Origin: Lachnospiraceae bacterium
GTDB taxonomy: Bacteria > Bacillota > Clostridia > Lachnospirales > Lachnospiraceae
Assembly: GCA_910575005.1 (NCBI GenBank)
Contig: CAJTCL010000019.1
Coordinates: 1-52,857, forward strand
Reading direction: 5' to 3'
Length of the DNA: 52,857 bases
Shown: piece by piece, positions 17,980 to 26,076 of the stretch
Position numbering within the stretch: position 1 is the first letter of the stretch
Layout: every line of letters starts with the position of its first letter
Notes under the pieces: model-generated
Database searches by the model: none
What the model was told of the DNA's origin: nothing
The model's input: only the letters and a program-made list of their open reading frames with translations
Program-made: the position numbers and the translations under genes

Positions 17980-18444
17980 TTATTTCGGCAATCTCAATCC
18001 ATCAAACACTCCACTGTCTTTAAAATCCGCTACTGCTTCCATGATGTTTTCTGGTTCTTGTCCATTAGCCATTCGGAAAAAATCATCTGCAACAATCCAA
18101 CCCAATGTTTCTGTAATTGCAACAGCCGTACCTGCACCGACTGTACTGCCAATTGTTGCGTTTACTCCCGGAATGACTTTTAAAATATTGCTGGCAATTG
18201 TTCGGCCTACATTAGTTGCTATACCAACGCCTACAATGGACTTTGCTACCGCCCGAGATAATGACAGTCCAAAGATTTTTCCCAATGCAACAACCATTGT
18301 AACTTGTGCGGCTCCAATGGGCACTGCATCAGCCATCGGTATAGGAATTGCACCTGTCGCTCCAGCTGCCACAGCCGCTGAATGTATGGCAGCATGGCAT
18401 TTCTTTTTTAATTCTTCCGGCATATGTACTTTAGACTTACCCAT
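17980..18444 (-). CDS. DUF697/YcjF-like membrane-associated protein, 154 aa
   Basis: After a short basic start (MGKSKVHMPEELKKKC) the protein is two long Gly/Ala-rich hydrophobic helical hairpins, HSAAVAAGATGAIPIPMADA and VGAGTAVAITETLGWIVADD. This is the pattern of the DUF697 domain that follows GTPase domains in many bacteria, but no GTPase domain is present. The ATG at 18444 has AAGGAAAGTT before it and lies inside the end of the upstream gene (8-bp overlap), so the two are translationally coupled. A membrane-inserting effector or scaffold is possible; function is unproven. Confidence 0.7.
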   Translation of the reverse strand: MGKSKVHMPEELKKKCHAAIHSAAVAAGATGAIPIPMADAVPIGAAQVTMVVALGKIFGLSLSRAVAKSIVGVGIATNVGRTIASNILKVIPGVNATIGSTVGAGTAVAITETLGWIVADDFFRMANGQEPENIMEAVADFKDSGVFDGLRLPK

Positions 18445-18892
18445 AACTTTCCTTTTCGCTTTTCTCCATAAATTTCTGATACAGGCGCACTGCCTGTCTT
18501 GTTTTTTCTTCATAAGACATCTCATTTACATCACATTGCGCATCAATCTTAGAGGAGTTCATGCAAGATGCCAGGGCTCCTTTCCATTTGAATGACATTT
18601 CCTGCTGCAGTTTATCGTCCACTGCCAGCCTTTCATAATTCTCTTTTATACATTGAAACTCTTCTTCCTCTTCTCCTTCCTGAAATATCCCAAAATAATT
18701 TAACAATACGCCATTGTCAGCCAGAACCAGTAAAATCATCTGCCGGAATAAACTGTTCTTTTCATCTGTCTCCAGCCGTGCGGATAATTCATATAATAAG
18801 GCTGCTTTATTATGTGTAGGGATTTGATTTTCCCTGCATGTTGAAAAAAATTCTTTTTTTACTTCCTGTAAGCTTTGGTTTATCTGTATCAT
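18437..18892 (-). CDS. Hypothetical helical protein coupled to DUF697 gene
   Basis: I do not recognise this 151-residue protein. It is helical and acidic, with an EEGEEEEEFQ patch in the middle and no membrane segment. AAGGAGA precedes the ATG and it heads the seven-gene operon; its end overlaps the DUF697-like gene. That tight coupling suggests a stoichiometric partner of the membrane protein. Confidence 0.6.
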   Translation of the reverse strand: MIQINQSLQEVKKEFFSTCRENQIPTHNKAALLYELSARLETDEKNSLFRQMILLVLADNGVLLNYFGIFQEGEEEEEFQCIKENYERLAVDDKLQQEMSFKWKGALASCMNSSKIDAQCDVNEMSYEEKTRQAVRLYQKFMEKSEKESYG

Positions 18893-18931
18893 GCCGTCTC
18901 CTTTATCAAATTATGAACGACTTCTTCCATA

Positions 18932-18952
18932 CTTTATATCATAGCATTTTTT
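18932..18952 (-). promoter_or_regulatory. Extended -10 promoter of the small-gene operon
   Basis: On the minus strand TGC-TATGAT (about 18940-18948) forms an extended -10 about 50 bp before the first start codon; the -35 is poor and A-rich. The 10-bp inverted repeat just upstream may compensate through an activator or block it through a repressor. Confidence 0.4.
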
Positions 18953-18968
18953 CTAATTTTTTCTAGAT

Positions 18969-19008
18969 GAATTAGTTCCGAATTATGCCCTTGAAAAAGA
19001 ACTAATTC
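18969..19008. promoter_or_regulatory. Perfect 10-bp inverted repeat, operator candidate
   Basis: GAATTAGTTC (18969-18978) and GAACTAATTC (18999-19008) are exact reverse complements 20 bp apart. They stand upstream of the promoter of the small-gene operon. No T-run follows, so an operator fits better than a terminator. Confidence 0.5.
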
Positions 19009-19130
19009 CTCCGGTTTTTTCTTTCAGTTAAAACATGAATGAAACCAGATAAGGATAAAACTCAAAAAATGTGTTTAAGACAGCAGACACAAATATGTGG
19101 AATGAATATCTTGTTTGGAGGAATTACAAA

Positions 19131-19504
19131 ATGATAAAATCGCTATTTGAACAGTTAGACAGCACATATCATGAAGAAAATGGATATTTTATTCCAGATT
19201 TACGATTACCCGCCGAAGAAGAACTGCCGATAGGCATATGGGGACAGCAGCATCTGGACTATCTGAAACAGTACCGCAAGGTTACATACACCAATCTTCT
19301 CACAAGCGGCAGGCTTAACGCCTACCTTGCCGACATCGACAGGCAGGCACAGAAACGCTTTGAAAGGCTCATAGAGGGCATGAAACAAGCACAGGGCAAA
19401 CGGAACGTCTAAAGGAAGAAAACGCCTTAGAATGGACAGGACGGCTCAACAACATAAGGGCGTGTGCAAGGGAGATTGTGAACGAGGAAATTATTCAAAT
19501 GTAA
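19131..19504 (+). pseudogene. tnpV: TnpV-like transposon protein, frameshifted
   Basis: From ATG 19131 (after TTGGAGG) the frame gives MIKSLFEQLDSTYHEENGYF, IPDLRLPAEEELPIGIWGQQ and YLADIDRQAQKRFERLIEGM. This is the conserved body of TnpV, a small transposon-encoded protein common in clostridial elements. After AQGK the frame leaves the family; the next frame continues QTERLKEENALEWTGRLNNI and EIVNEEIIQM to a stop at 19504. One missing base near 19400 explains it. The intact protein would have about 124 residues. Confidence 0.8.
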
Positions 19505-19507
19505 AAG

Positions 19508-19540
19508 ATAAGGGTGGGGAAAACCTCACCCTTATTTTCG
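19508..19540 (+). terminator. Terminator after tnpV
   Basis: ATAAGGGTG (19508-19516) pairs with CACCCTTAT (19527-19535), followed by TTTTCG. Confidence 0.75.
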
Positions 19541-19587
19541 TCAAACAATACAATTTCAATGTGAAGATGACAGTATTGAAAATTGCT

Positions 19588-20307
19588 TTAAAGCCCTTTC
19601 ATCATGCGTGTGGACATCAGGCAAGTTTCTCCATTGGCAAAATGGATAATTCGATTTTTAGTGTCAACTTCTTTTATATTATTTTTGTTTACCAAAAATG
19701 CCCGATGGCAACGCACAAAATTGCTGTCCAATACACCTGTTAGTTCTTTTAAGGTGCTGGGAAATTCAATCTGGCGGTCTTTTGCATGGAGAATGACTTT
19801 ATGGATATTGCTGGAAGTTTCAAAAAATAAAATATCCTCATAATCCACGCTGATTTTTCGTCCGCCAATTTCAAGGGTATAGACCTTATGTGTCTTGTTG
19901 GTTTGGAGCGTATGTCGTTCCATAGCATTTAATAGACATTCTCTGAGTTTCACTTTCGCTTCGGCAGGGTTGTCTTTTAATACAAAGTCCATCGCCTCTA
20001 CCCGATACTGAAAAGTCATATAGCTCAGTTCTGAATGTGCGGTTATGAATATGATGAAACCACGGGGGTCATACAACCTGATTTGCTGTGCCAGCTTCAT
20101 TCCATTCATGCTGCTGTTCAAGTCAATGTCAAGGAAATAAATGCCTGTGTTCTGACTGGTCTTGATTTTTTTCAACAACATATAAGGGTCTCCTGTATCT
20201 AAAGTAAGCTGCATATCCAATTCTTCTATCAGAACAGTATTTTGAATGATATTTACAACAGTCCGCCGCTGTGCGGCATTGTCTTCGCATACAAAGATAT
20301 CTAACAT
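19588..20307 (-). CDS. AgrA-like LytTR response regulator
   Basis: The 239-residue protein has a receiver domain (1-130) with acidic residues CEDN at 7-10 and phospho-acceptor D60 in FLDIDL, and a LytTR DNA-binding domain (about 140-239) with FFETSSNIHKVIL and FVRCHRAFLVNKNNI. It is encoded six bases after the sensor kinase gene in a two-gene operon. Such pairs usually answer a peptide signal, but no agrB or agrD gene is near. Targets are unknown; the divergent small gene at 21836 is a candidate. Confidence 0.9.
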   Translation of the reverse strand: MLDIFVCEDNAAQRRTVVNIIQNTVLIEELDMQLTLDTGDPYMLLKKIKTSQNTGIYFLDIDLNSSMNGMKLAQQIRLYDPRGFIIFITAHSELSYMTFQYRVEAMDFVLKDNPAEAKVKLRECLLNAMERHTLQTNKTHKVYTLEIGGRKISVDYEDILFFETSSNIHKVILHAKDRQIEFPSTLKELTGVLDSNFVRCHRAFLVNKNNIKEVDTKNRIIHFANGETCLMSTRMMKGL

Positions 20308-20313
20308 ATGATG

Positions 20314-21609
20314 TCATTCCTTTCTGTCAGTAAGTTCTATATGTTGTGTAAAATAGTCGCATTTCATTGTTGTTTCTAATAGTACGTTGTCATAAGAACT
20401 GATGATTTTCTGGGCATTCCCAAGCCCGATTCCTTGATGCCCGATTTTTGTGCTAAAGCCTTTTTGCTTTAATTTATGCAGCATTAGACCGCTATCCCGA
20501 AAGCGGTTGCTTATGATGATTGATACGCCAGTTTTATTCTGGATGATATTTAAGCCTATTTGTGGCTGTTCTGTCTCCAATGTGCTTTCAATCGCATTAT
20601 CCAAAAAGATTCCCAGTATTCTGGCAAGGTCTACCGTGTCTATCAGAAAACTTTCCACTTTGTCGGGAATATCAATGGTGACGTCAATCCCCGATTCATG
20701 GGCGTAAATCATTTTTGCTGAGAGCAGGCTTTTGATTTCCAACACACTGATATTGCTAAGCTGGTTCAGTTTATAATCTTCCCCCGTAATCAGATTCTTC
20801 GTTGGGAAGATTTTGCTTTCAAAAAAATCCTTTAACCTATCCAAATCACCCTCTTCAATATAACCAGATAAAGAGAGCAGAATATTAACATAATCATGCT
20901 TAAAGGAGCGCAGGCCGTTATACATAGCTTCTAAATTCCTTGTATAGTCCTGTAAGTCCTGCATAGCTTTCTGCTTTGCTTCGGTCTGTATCCGTTCCAG
21001 ATAAGAGCGGCGCATAGCCAGAAGTAAACAACACATCACAAGCAGATACCCCGAAATATGTAAGGCATTATTATATATCATTTTGCCGATAGAGCCGTTT
21101 TGTCCTGGAATCAAATTATCAAACAGATAGATGGTTATAAGGAGCAGTAGTGCAGCATCTATCACATACCATGTCTGCGGAAGACGCAAAATGCCTTTGC
21201 CAGACAGGAATATTTTTTTCAGCAGTTTGCCGCAAAGCAGCGTAATCCAATAAAACAGCAAAGTATAAATCAAATCAATGCCGTAAGAAAAATACCACTG
21301 ATTTGATAAAGGTGAGGGAATCAGCATATAAAGAAAATTTGCCAGCAAATTCTCTGTCACAACGGCAAGCATACATCCAATCACACCCATAAAAACATTC
21401 TGCGGCGCAGTGTCACGGCAAGCAAGCAACCCATAAATACATACCGCCACCAGAATACCGAACAAACCGTATGGAACACAGGCGAGGAGCGTTACAGGCA
21501 TTCCAGCAACTAACAGCAGTATATAAAGTACGCTAAACGCTTTGAAGTTCATATGCTGAGGCCATACATTGCGGATAGCAAGGGAAAGCCGAAAAAAAGA
21601 TAGTAGCAT
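20314..21609 (-). CDS. AgrC-like GHKL sensor kinase
   Basis: The 431-residue kinase has about six membrane helices in its first 200 residues, a coiled linker, the dimerisation/phospho-acceptor motif FKHDYVNILLSLSGY, and a GHKL ATPase domain with N-box FLDNAIEST and G-box HQGIGLGNAQKI. This is the AgrC layout. It shares an operon with the LytTR regulator. GAAGGA lies about ten bases before the ATG. The ligand is unknown. Confidence 0.9.
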   Translation of the reverse strand: MLLSFFRLSLAIRNVWPQHMNFKAFSVLYILLLVAGMPVTLLACVPYGLFGILVAVCIYGLLACRDTAPQNVFMGVIGCMLAVVTENLLANFLYMLIPSPLSNQWYFSYGIDLIYTLLFYWITLLCGKLLKKIFLSGKGILRLPQTWYVIDAALLLLITIYLFDNLIPGQNGSIGKMIYNNALHISGYLLVMCCLLLAMRRSYLERIQTEAKQKAMQDLQDYTRNLEAMYNGLRSFKHDYVNILLSLSGYIEEGDLDRLKDFFESKIFPTKNLITGEDYKLNQLSNISVLEIKSLLSAKMIYAHESGIDVTIDIPDKVESFLIDTVDLARILGIFLDNAIESTLETEQPQIGLNIIQNKTGVSIIISNRFRDSGLMLHKLKQKGFSTKIGHQGIGLGNAQKIISSYDNVLLETTMKCDYFTQHIELTDRKE

Positions 21610-21693
21610 TTCAATATATTCCTTCTTTCGATATTTACTTCCCTAATTATACTTTATACCATTCTTTATATCAACTCCCCCTGCAAAAATGAC

Positions 21694-21734
21694 GAATAAG
21701 CGCGTGTTCTGTAAAAAGAAAAACGCACTTATTC
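21694..21734. promoter_or_regulatory. Imperfect inverted repeat between kinase and small gene
   Basis: GAATAAGCGCGTGTT (21694-21708) and AAACGCACTTATTC (21721-21734) pair with a mismatch and a bulge. It lies in the divergent promoter region, so it may be an operator for both directions. Confidence 0.4.
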
Positions 21735-21760
21735 ATGAATTAGGGCGTTTCATGACTGTT

Positions 21761-21791
21761 TTGAAAGAATTGCTGTTTTCTCTGGTATACT
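21761..21791 (+). promoter_or_regulatory. Promoter of the 65-aa membrane protein
   Basis: TTGAAA (21761-21766) and TATACT (21786-21791) are 19 bp apart; TGG before the -10 gives an extended -10 that tolerates the long spacer. Confidence 0.5.
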
Positions 21792-21835
21792 ATTTTGTAG
21801 TACATAAATTTATTTTGGAAAGGAAATAGGAAGAT

Positions 21836-22033
21836 ATGAAGCATTTATTAAAAGCAGCTGCTGTAGCAGCGGTGGTATTGGTTGCTTTAATAGTAATCAA
21901 TATGTTTTGTAATATGCATGACATTCACTTAGACCAGACAGCGACAGGTGCAATATCAGCAGTTTGTGCTATGCTGTTTTATCATGGATTGATTAGGAAT
22001 GAAAAAAGTAAAGATGATGGGAATGAAAAATAA
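21836..22033 (+). CDS. Small membrane protein, 65 aa
   Basis: The protein starts MKHLLKAAAVAAVVLVALIV, a clear membrane helix, followed by NMFCNMHDIHLD, a weaker second helix and a charged tail EKSKDDGNEK. AGGAAG lies close to the ATG. The size and the basic-helix/acidic-tail layout recall AgrD precursors, but there is no partner agrB and the central sequence does not match known autoinducing peptides. It is divergent from the AgrC/AgrA-like pair and may be its target. Confidence 0.6.
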   Translation: MKHLLKAAAVAAVVLVALIVINMFCNMHDIHLDQTATGAISAVCAMLFYHGLIRNEKSKDDGNEK

Positions 22034-22170
22034 CGAGTAATCATTTTGCAGGTCATATATCTTTAAAGGAGTAGATTACTAAAACGTCTGCGAATAAGCA
22101 TAAACGCAGCAAATTATAACAAAAATTTTCACATACATAGAAGAAATATAGCAAAGACATGGATAAAGAT

Positions 22171-22222
22171 ACAGAGCTGATGAACAAGTGAGAAATTACC
22201 GTTCGCTGGCTCTGTTTTGTTT
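22171..22222 (+). terminator. Terminator candidate
   Basis: CAGAGC (22171-22176) pairs with GCTCTG (22208-22213), with further partial pairing inside, and is followed by TTTTGTTTT. Confidence 0.5.
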
Positions 22223-22307
22223 TATAAGACTTTAAGGCAACCGCCCATCAAATAAAAAAAACGGCGTGTGGCGGGCGATTTTGCTATGCCCAAAAAACTT
22301 AACAGAC

Positions 22308-22345
22308 ACTCTCCAGACCTGTTTTAGAGTTTGGAGGGTTTTTTT
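22308..22345 (+). terminator. Terminator candidate
   Basis: ACTCTCCAGAC pairs with GTTTGGAGGGT (two non-Watson-Crick positions) around a ten-base loop and is followed by seven T. Confidence 0.65.
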
Positions 22346-22667
22346 ATGTTCTTTTTTTGGGCAGTATTCTATCTGCTCATGCAACGCAGAGTTTATCCAT
22401 ACATAGTATATCGGGGATTGGCAGGAAGCCAGTTAAAAAATCCCTGTTCATGAAACGCTGCTTCTCACCATGAAACCAGAAGTAGAATCTCCGTTTAACA
22501 GAATATGTATCTCCTATAACCGTAGAGGTCACAGAACTTTTGCGGTTTTTCTTTTGTCGTTTTTTATCAGATTATGCCACAGGGCTGTTTCCGCTGTTGG
22601 CTGCCGTTCGCCGCCTTTCCAATCTGGATTTTAACATTTCAAAAATTTCAGATTGGAGGAAAAAAGA

Positions 22668-23093
22668 ATGGCATACAACAACGGACGGGAGAACAGGAAA
22701 TGGCTTATCTGGAAAGAAGCCGAGGAAAAAATATTGCGGGAGCATGGAGTTGATGAAACCACCACCCCGCAAATCCGCACGGACGACAGGGCAGACTTCA
22801 ATTCCAACAGGAGGTTTTACCATTGGACAAGCAACTTTGGAGAATACCTTGAGGGGATGGCAAACAGGGAACAGAATACCGAGCTAAAGACTGTCGCTGA
22901 TTTACTGAACGAGATTGAGGACGAAACTCTGTATCGGGCATTGCTTACGGTGGACAGGCGTACCCTGCAAATCATCCTGCTGAAAATGCAGGGCTATTCC
23001 ACAAAGGAAATTGCCCCGCTTGTGGGATTGACAACAGGGGCTATCTATGCAAGGCTAGACCATCTGCGGAAAAAACTGCGGAAGATTTTATAA
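22668..23093 (+). CDS. Tn1549-type sigma-70-like helix-turn-helix protein
   Basis: The 141-residue protein (MAYNNGRENRKWLIWKEAEE) belongs to the small sigma-like regulators of Tn1549-family conjugative elements. Its C-terminal half, VDRRTLQIILLKMQGYSTKE and GLTTGAIYARLDHLRKKLRK, is a sigma-70 region 4 helix-turn-helix. The ATG at 22668 has GGAGG eight bases upstream and is preferred to an ATG 15 bases earlier. It lies just before the mobilisation region, where it is usually found. It may regulate transfer genes, which are absent here. Confidence 0.85.
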   Translation: MAYNNGRENRKWLIWKEAEEKILREHGVDETTTPQIRTDDRADFNSNRRFYHWTSNFGEYLEGMANREQNTELKTVADLLNEIEDETLYRALLTVDRRTLQIILLKMQGYSTKEIAPLVGLTTGAIYARLDHLRKKLRKIL

Positions 23094-23895
23094 CCATCTA
23101 ATATTTTCTGTTTCCTTATGGACTACTGGGTGAGGGACAAAATTCCCTTGCCCAATTTTCAAAGTAGGTGAATAAAATTCCCGTCCACAGGGAATACTAA
23201 AAAGTTTGCCCAAAATCTTGACATGGGTGCAGCCGCTATGGTATTCTGAAATACCCATAAGGGAATTGGAAGATTGAAAATGAAATAAGCACATAGTTAG
23301 AAGAATGGAATGTCAGCCGACGGATAAGGCTGACCGCCGCCGAATTTATGTTGCCCTTTTCGGCTGATGCATGGCAGCATGGTTTTGAATTTCAAAGCCG
23401 TTACATAGCATTGCGAATCTGAACAGGAGAAAACACTCCTGTCATTCGTGATGTCGTGTGACGGCTTTTTCATTTATCCAAAACTCAAGAAAAACCGAAT
23501 CCAGAACGGAGGTGCAGGGACATAGGATTTTCTTTTCGGAGGGTAAGACAGGTATGGAAGAATGCTGCTGCACAGGAAATATGGTTCCCGAAAAGTCGCT
23601 AGACTTTTTGGGAGAAGGAGGAGCAGTGGAGTGAGTGATTTTCCGTGCCTGCACGGAAATGAGCGATACGGAACTTGTGACGACGCGTCCACAGAGATAG
23701 CAAGCACTGGTTGCGTTTATACGCAACCTTCAAAAACGCCCCTTTCCGCCTGCTGGGAAATGCGCATTTTTGAACACAGGGGAGAACCCCTGGCCCCCGC
23801 AAAAACAGAGCAAAAACACCAAACCCCCAAAGGGAATGCCCGGCCATATTCCCCCATAAAACCATCAAGAACCAGAAAGGAAGGAATCATATTTA
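23094..23895 (+). other. Mobilisation (oriT-like) region of a Tn1549-type element
   Basis: This non-coding stretch carries a series of perfect small hairpins: ATTCCC/GGGAAT (23177-23195), GGTATT/AATACC (23240-23255), TTTCCGTGC/GCACGGAAA (23640-23659) and GGTTGCGT/ACGCAACC (23709-23728). The order, sigma-like gene then hairpins then the ribosome site expected before a mobC-type gene (GGAAGGAATCAT near 23880), matches the transfer origin region of Tn1549-like elements. The element sequence stops near 23895, so mobC and the relaxase are missing. The open frame running through it (23562-23984) is not a credible gene. Confidence 0.55.
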
Positions 23896-25333
23896 CGGAA
23901 AATCCCTTTTTCTTCGGGGTCAATTTGGCGATTGCCATGCGTTTCGGGATGATCTGGAACGACTTTTCTGCCGTCCCGCCATAACTGCCCCGGAAGGTGA
24001 TCTTTAAAGTGTAAATTCTTGTATTTTTCCTGCCCGCAGGATAAGATACCGTAAAATCAGTTCCCTCGCTTAATGCCCTGCCCTGTCTGTCCGTTACCGT
24101 CACAGACGGTTTCCTTGCCTTTCCATTATAGGTATAAGATTCTTTTGACAGACGGATAAATTTTATGGAAGCAACCGTCTGCTCCTTCACCACAGTGCTG
24201 CATACCGTACAGATTTCTTTCACTTTCCCATCGGATGATCTGTCCGCCTTTTTTACCTCTTTCTGCGTTTTATGCCCGTCTGCCGGAATATCCTCCTGTG
24301 CTTTTATGATCTGGCCGCATACGCTGCAATGGCTCCCTTCGGTTTTTCCCTGTGTTTTACATCCTGCCGGGACAGCAGGGTCCACGGCCAATGTATGGCC
24401 GGCTGCCGCAGTTGCTTCCGTATAGCTGCTGCCGCAATGGATGCAGGTATAGGTTCTCTCACCTGTTTCCACGCAGGATGGCTCTTTCGTAACCGCTTCC
24501 GTATAACTGTGGCTGCATGTTCCTTCCACCGGTTTTTTCAGGCCGTTTTCCGCCAGCCATTCTTCCATTGCCTCTTTCGACGTCCCTGCCCCAAACCTTT
24601 TCCCTTCCGCCCATTTCACGGAATCCGGGCAGAGGGCATGGAGGTTTGACGCGCTGGAGCCAATCCCGCTGCTGTGGGACGTGCAGAATGGGACGATCGT
24701 TTTCCCGGAAAAATCATAGCTTTCCAGAAACGTGCTGATGATGCGGGGCGCCTGCCCGTGCCAGATGGGATAGCCCAAAATGACCGTGTCGTACTGTTTC
24801 CTGTTTTTTATTACGGTTGACAGTTTCGGGCGCGCATCCGTTTCCTGTTCCTGCATTGCCACGTCAAGCAGCCTTTCATAATTTTTCGTATATGCTTTCT
24901 CGGGCTGAAGGCATACAAGCGTACCACCTGTCAGTTTTTGGATTTTCTTTGCCGCCGATTTTGTAGTTCCGGTAGCAGAAAAGTACACAATCAGGGTTTT
25001 TGCTTTTTTATCTGAAACGGTCACATTACATTTGTATTTTTTCTTTCCCACCGTTGCCGTTATGACGGCTGTTCCTTTTTTCATTGCCTTGACTTTTCCC
25101 TTTTTGCTGACAGTCGCCACTTTTTTATCCGAGGATTTCCACTTTGCTTCTTTTTCCGTGTTTTTTACGAACAATGACGCAGTCTGGCCTTTGGCTATGG
25201 ACAGTTCTTTTGTGCTGATCGACACTGTTTTGGATGACGCCTCTTTTGCATATATGTCTGTGGCATCCCCGGCCGCAAGGAACAAAGCCGCAAAAATGCA
25301 TAAAATACAAAGCCATTTTCTGTCTTGTTTCAT
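23717..25333 (-). pseudogene. Secreted Big2-flavodoxin protein truncated by element insertion
   Basis: From ATG 25333 (after AGGAGG) a signal peptide (KWLCILCIFAALFLAAG) precedes a Big_2-like Ig domain (about 45-110; KGQTASLFVKN, KGTAVITATVGKKKYKCNV). A flavodoxin domain follows (about 115-265; TLIVYFSATGTTKSAAKKIQ), then repeated CxHSYTEA/YTCIHCG stalk motifs and a second Ig-like region. At about residue 480 (SVNMIPSFL) the frame enters conjugative-element DNA and adds about 57 unrelated residues to the stop at 23717. The native C-terminus, probably a wall- or fibronectin-type domain, is lost. It ends Operon B, 11 bp after the lipoprotein flavodoxin gene. Confidence 0.8.
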
Positions 25334-25344
25334 TGGATTTCCTC

Positions 25345-26076
25345 CTATTTTGTGCGTTTTATCTGCCCGATCCAATCTTCTATTTCCTCCCTGCCTGTTC
25401 CTGCTGCAAACCGTTTTCCCTGTATCCACTCTGTGGAATCAGGGCAGAGACCGTACAGATCCCTGTCACTGGAGCCAATCCCGCTGCTGTGAGATGTGCA
25501 GAAGGGGACAATCGTCTTGCCGGTAAAGTCATAGCTTTCCAGAAAGGTGCTTATGATACGCGGGGCCTGCCCATGCCATATAGGATAACCCAAAATGACA
25601 GTATCATAATCCTCTATGTTCTCCACGCTTCCGGAAATTCCCGGGCGTGCATTCGGGTCATTTTGTTCCTGATCTGCCCGGCCATTTGTATAATATGCCA
25701 GGTCAGCCTCTGTGTATGGATTTTCAGGTACAATCTCATAAAGATCTGCCCCCATAATTTCCGCGGCATATTCCGCCAAAGGCTTTGTAGTTCCTGTACA
25801 CGAAAAATATACAACCAATGTTTTTGTACTCACATCCGCCTCCTGTTCCTCTGTCGAAACGGATTCAGACGGCTCTGTTTCCTTTTCTATTTCCGTCTGT
25901 TCTTCTGTTTTCGACTGTTCCACCGCTGCTCCATTCTGAGGCGTTTCCGTCTGTTCTTCTGTTTTCTGCACGGCAGACTGTATTTCCTCCTGCTTTTCAG
26001 ATGCAGCAGACTGACCGCAGGCTGCCAAAGCAAAAATCATCCCAAAAGAAAGCAACAGACTAACGATTTTCCTCAT
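25345..26076 (-). CDS. Flavodoxin lipoprotein
   Basis: The 243-residue protein begins with a lipoprotein signal ending LAAC (Cys20), then about 60 acidic Gln/Glu-rich linker residues. The flavodoxin domain (about 84-243) contains the FMN phosphate loop SCTGTTKPLAEYAAE and the conserved GYPIWHGQAPRIISTFLES. An exported, lipid-anchored flavodoxin implies redox chemistry outside the membrane. Its start overlaps the stop of the FMN reductase gene (TAATG). Its flavodoxin domain is close to that of the next gene, so the two probably arose by duplication. Confidence 0.88.
   Translation of the reverse strand: MRKIVSLLLSFGMIFALAACGQSAASEKQEEIQSAVQKTEEQTETPQNGAAVEQSKTEEQTEIEKETEPSESVSTEEQEADVSTKTLVVYFSCTGTTKPLAEYAAEIMGADLYEIVPENPYTEADLAYYTNGRADQEQNDPNARPGISGSVENIEDYDTVILGYPIWHGQAPRIISTFLESYDFTGKTIVPFCTSHSSGIGSSDRDLYGLCPDSTEWIQGKRFAAGTGREEIEDWIGQIKRTK

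Larger units (their letters stand above)
22034..22667. other. 634-bp region with two terminators and element debris
   Basis: No complete gene is visible. It holds terminators at 22171-22222 and 22308-22345 and a GC-poor stretch. The last part, with CCGTAGAGG...TTGCGGTT before the sigma-like gene, belongs to the Tn1549-type element. Confidence 0.5.

Noticed and set aside
22540-22887. Rightward 115-codon frame before the sigma-like gene
   Set aside because: It overlaps the well-started sigma-like gene in another frame and includes hairpin DNA.
23442-23868. Three overlapping leftward frames in the mobilisation region
   Set aside because: They overlap each other, contain the candidate oriT hairpins and have no family features.
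23562-23984. Rightward 140-codon frame through the mobilisation region
   Set aside because: It translates hairpins and ends inside the flavodoxin gene on the other strand; no ribosome site.
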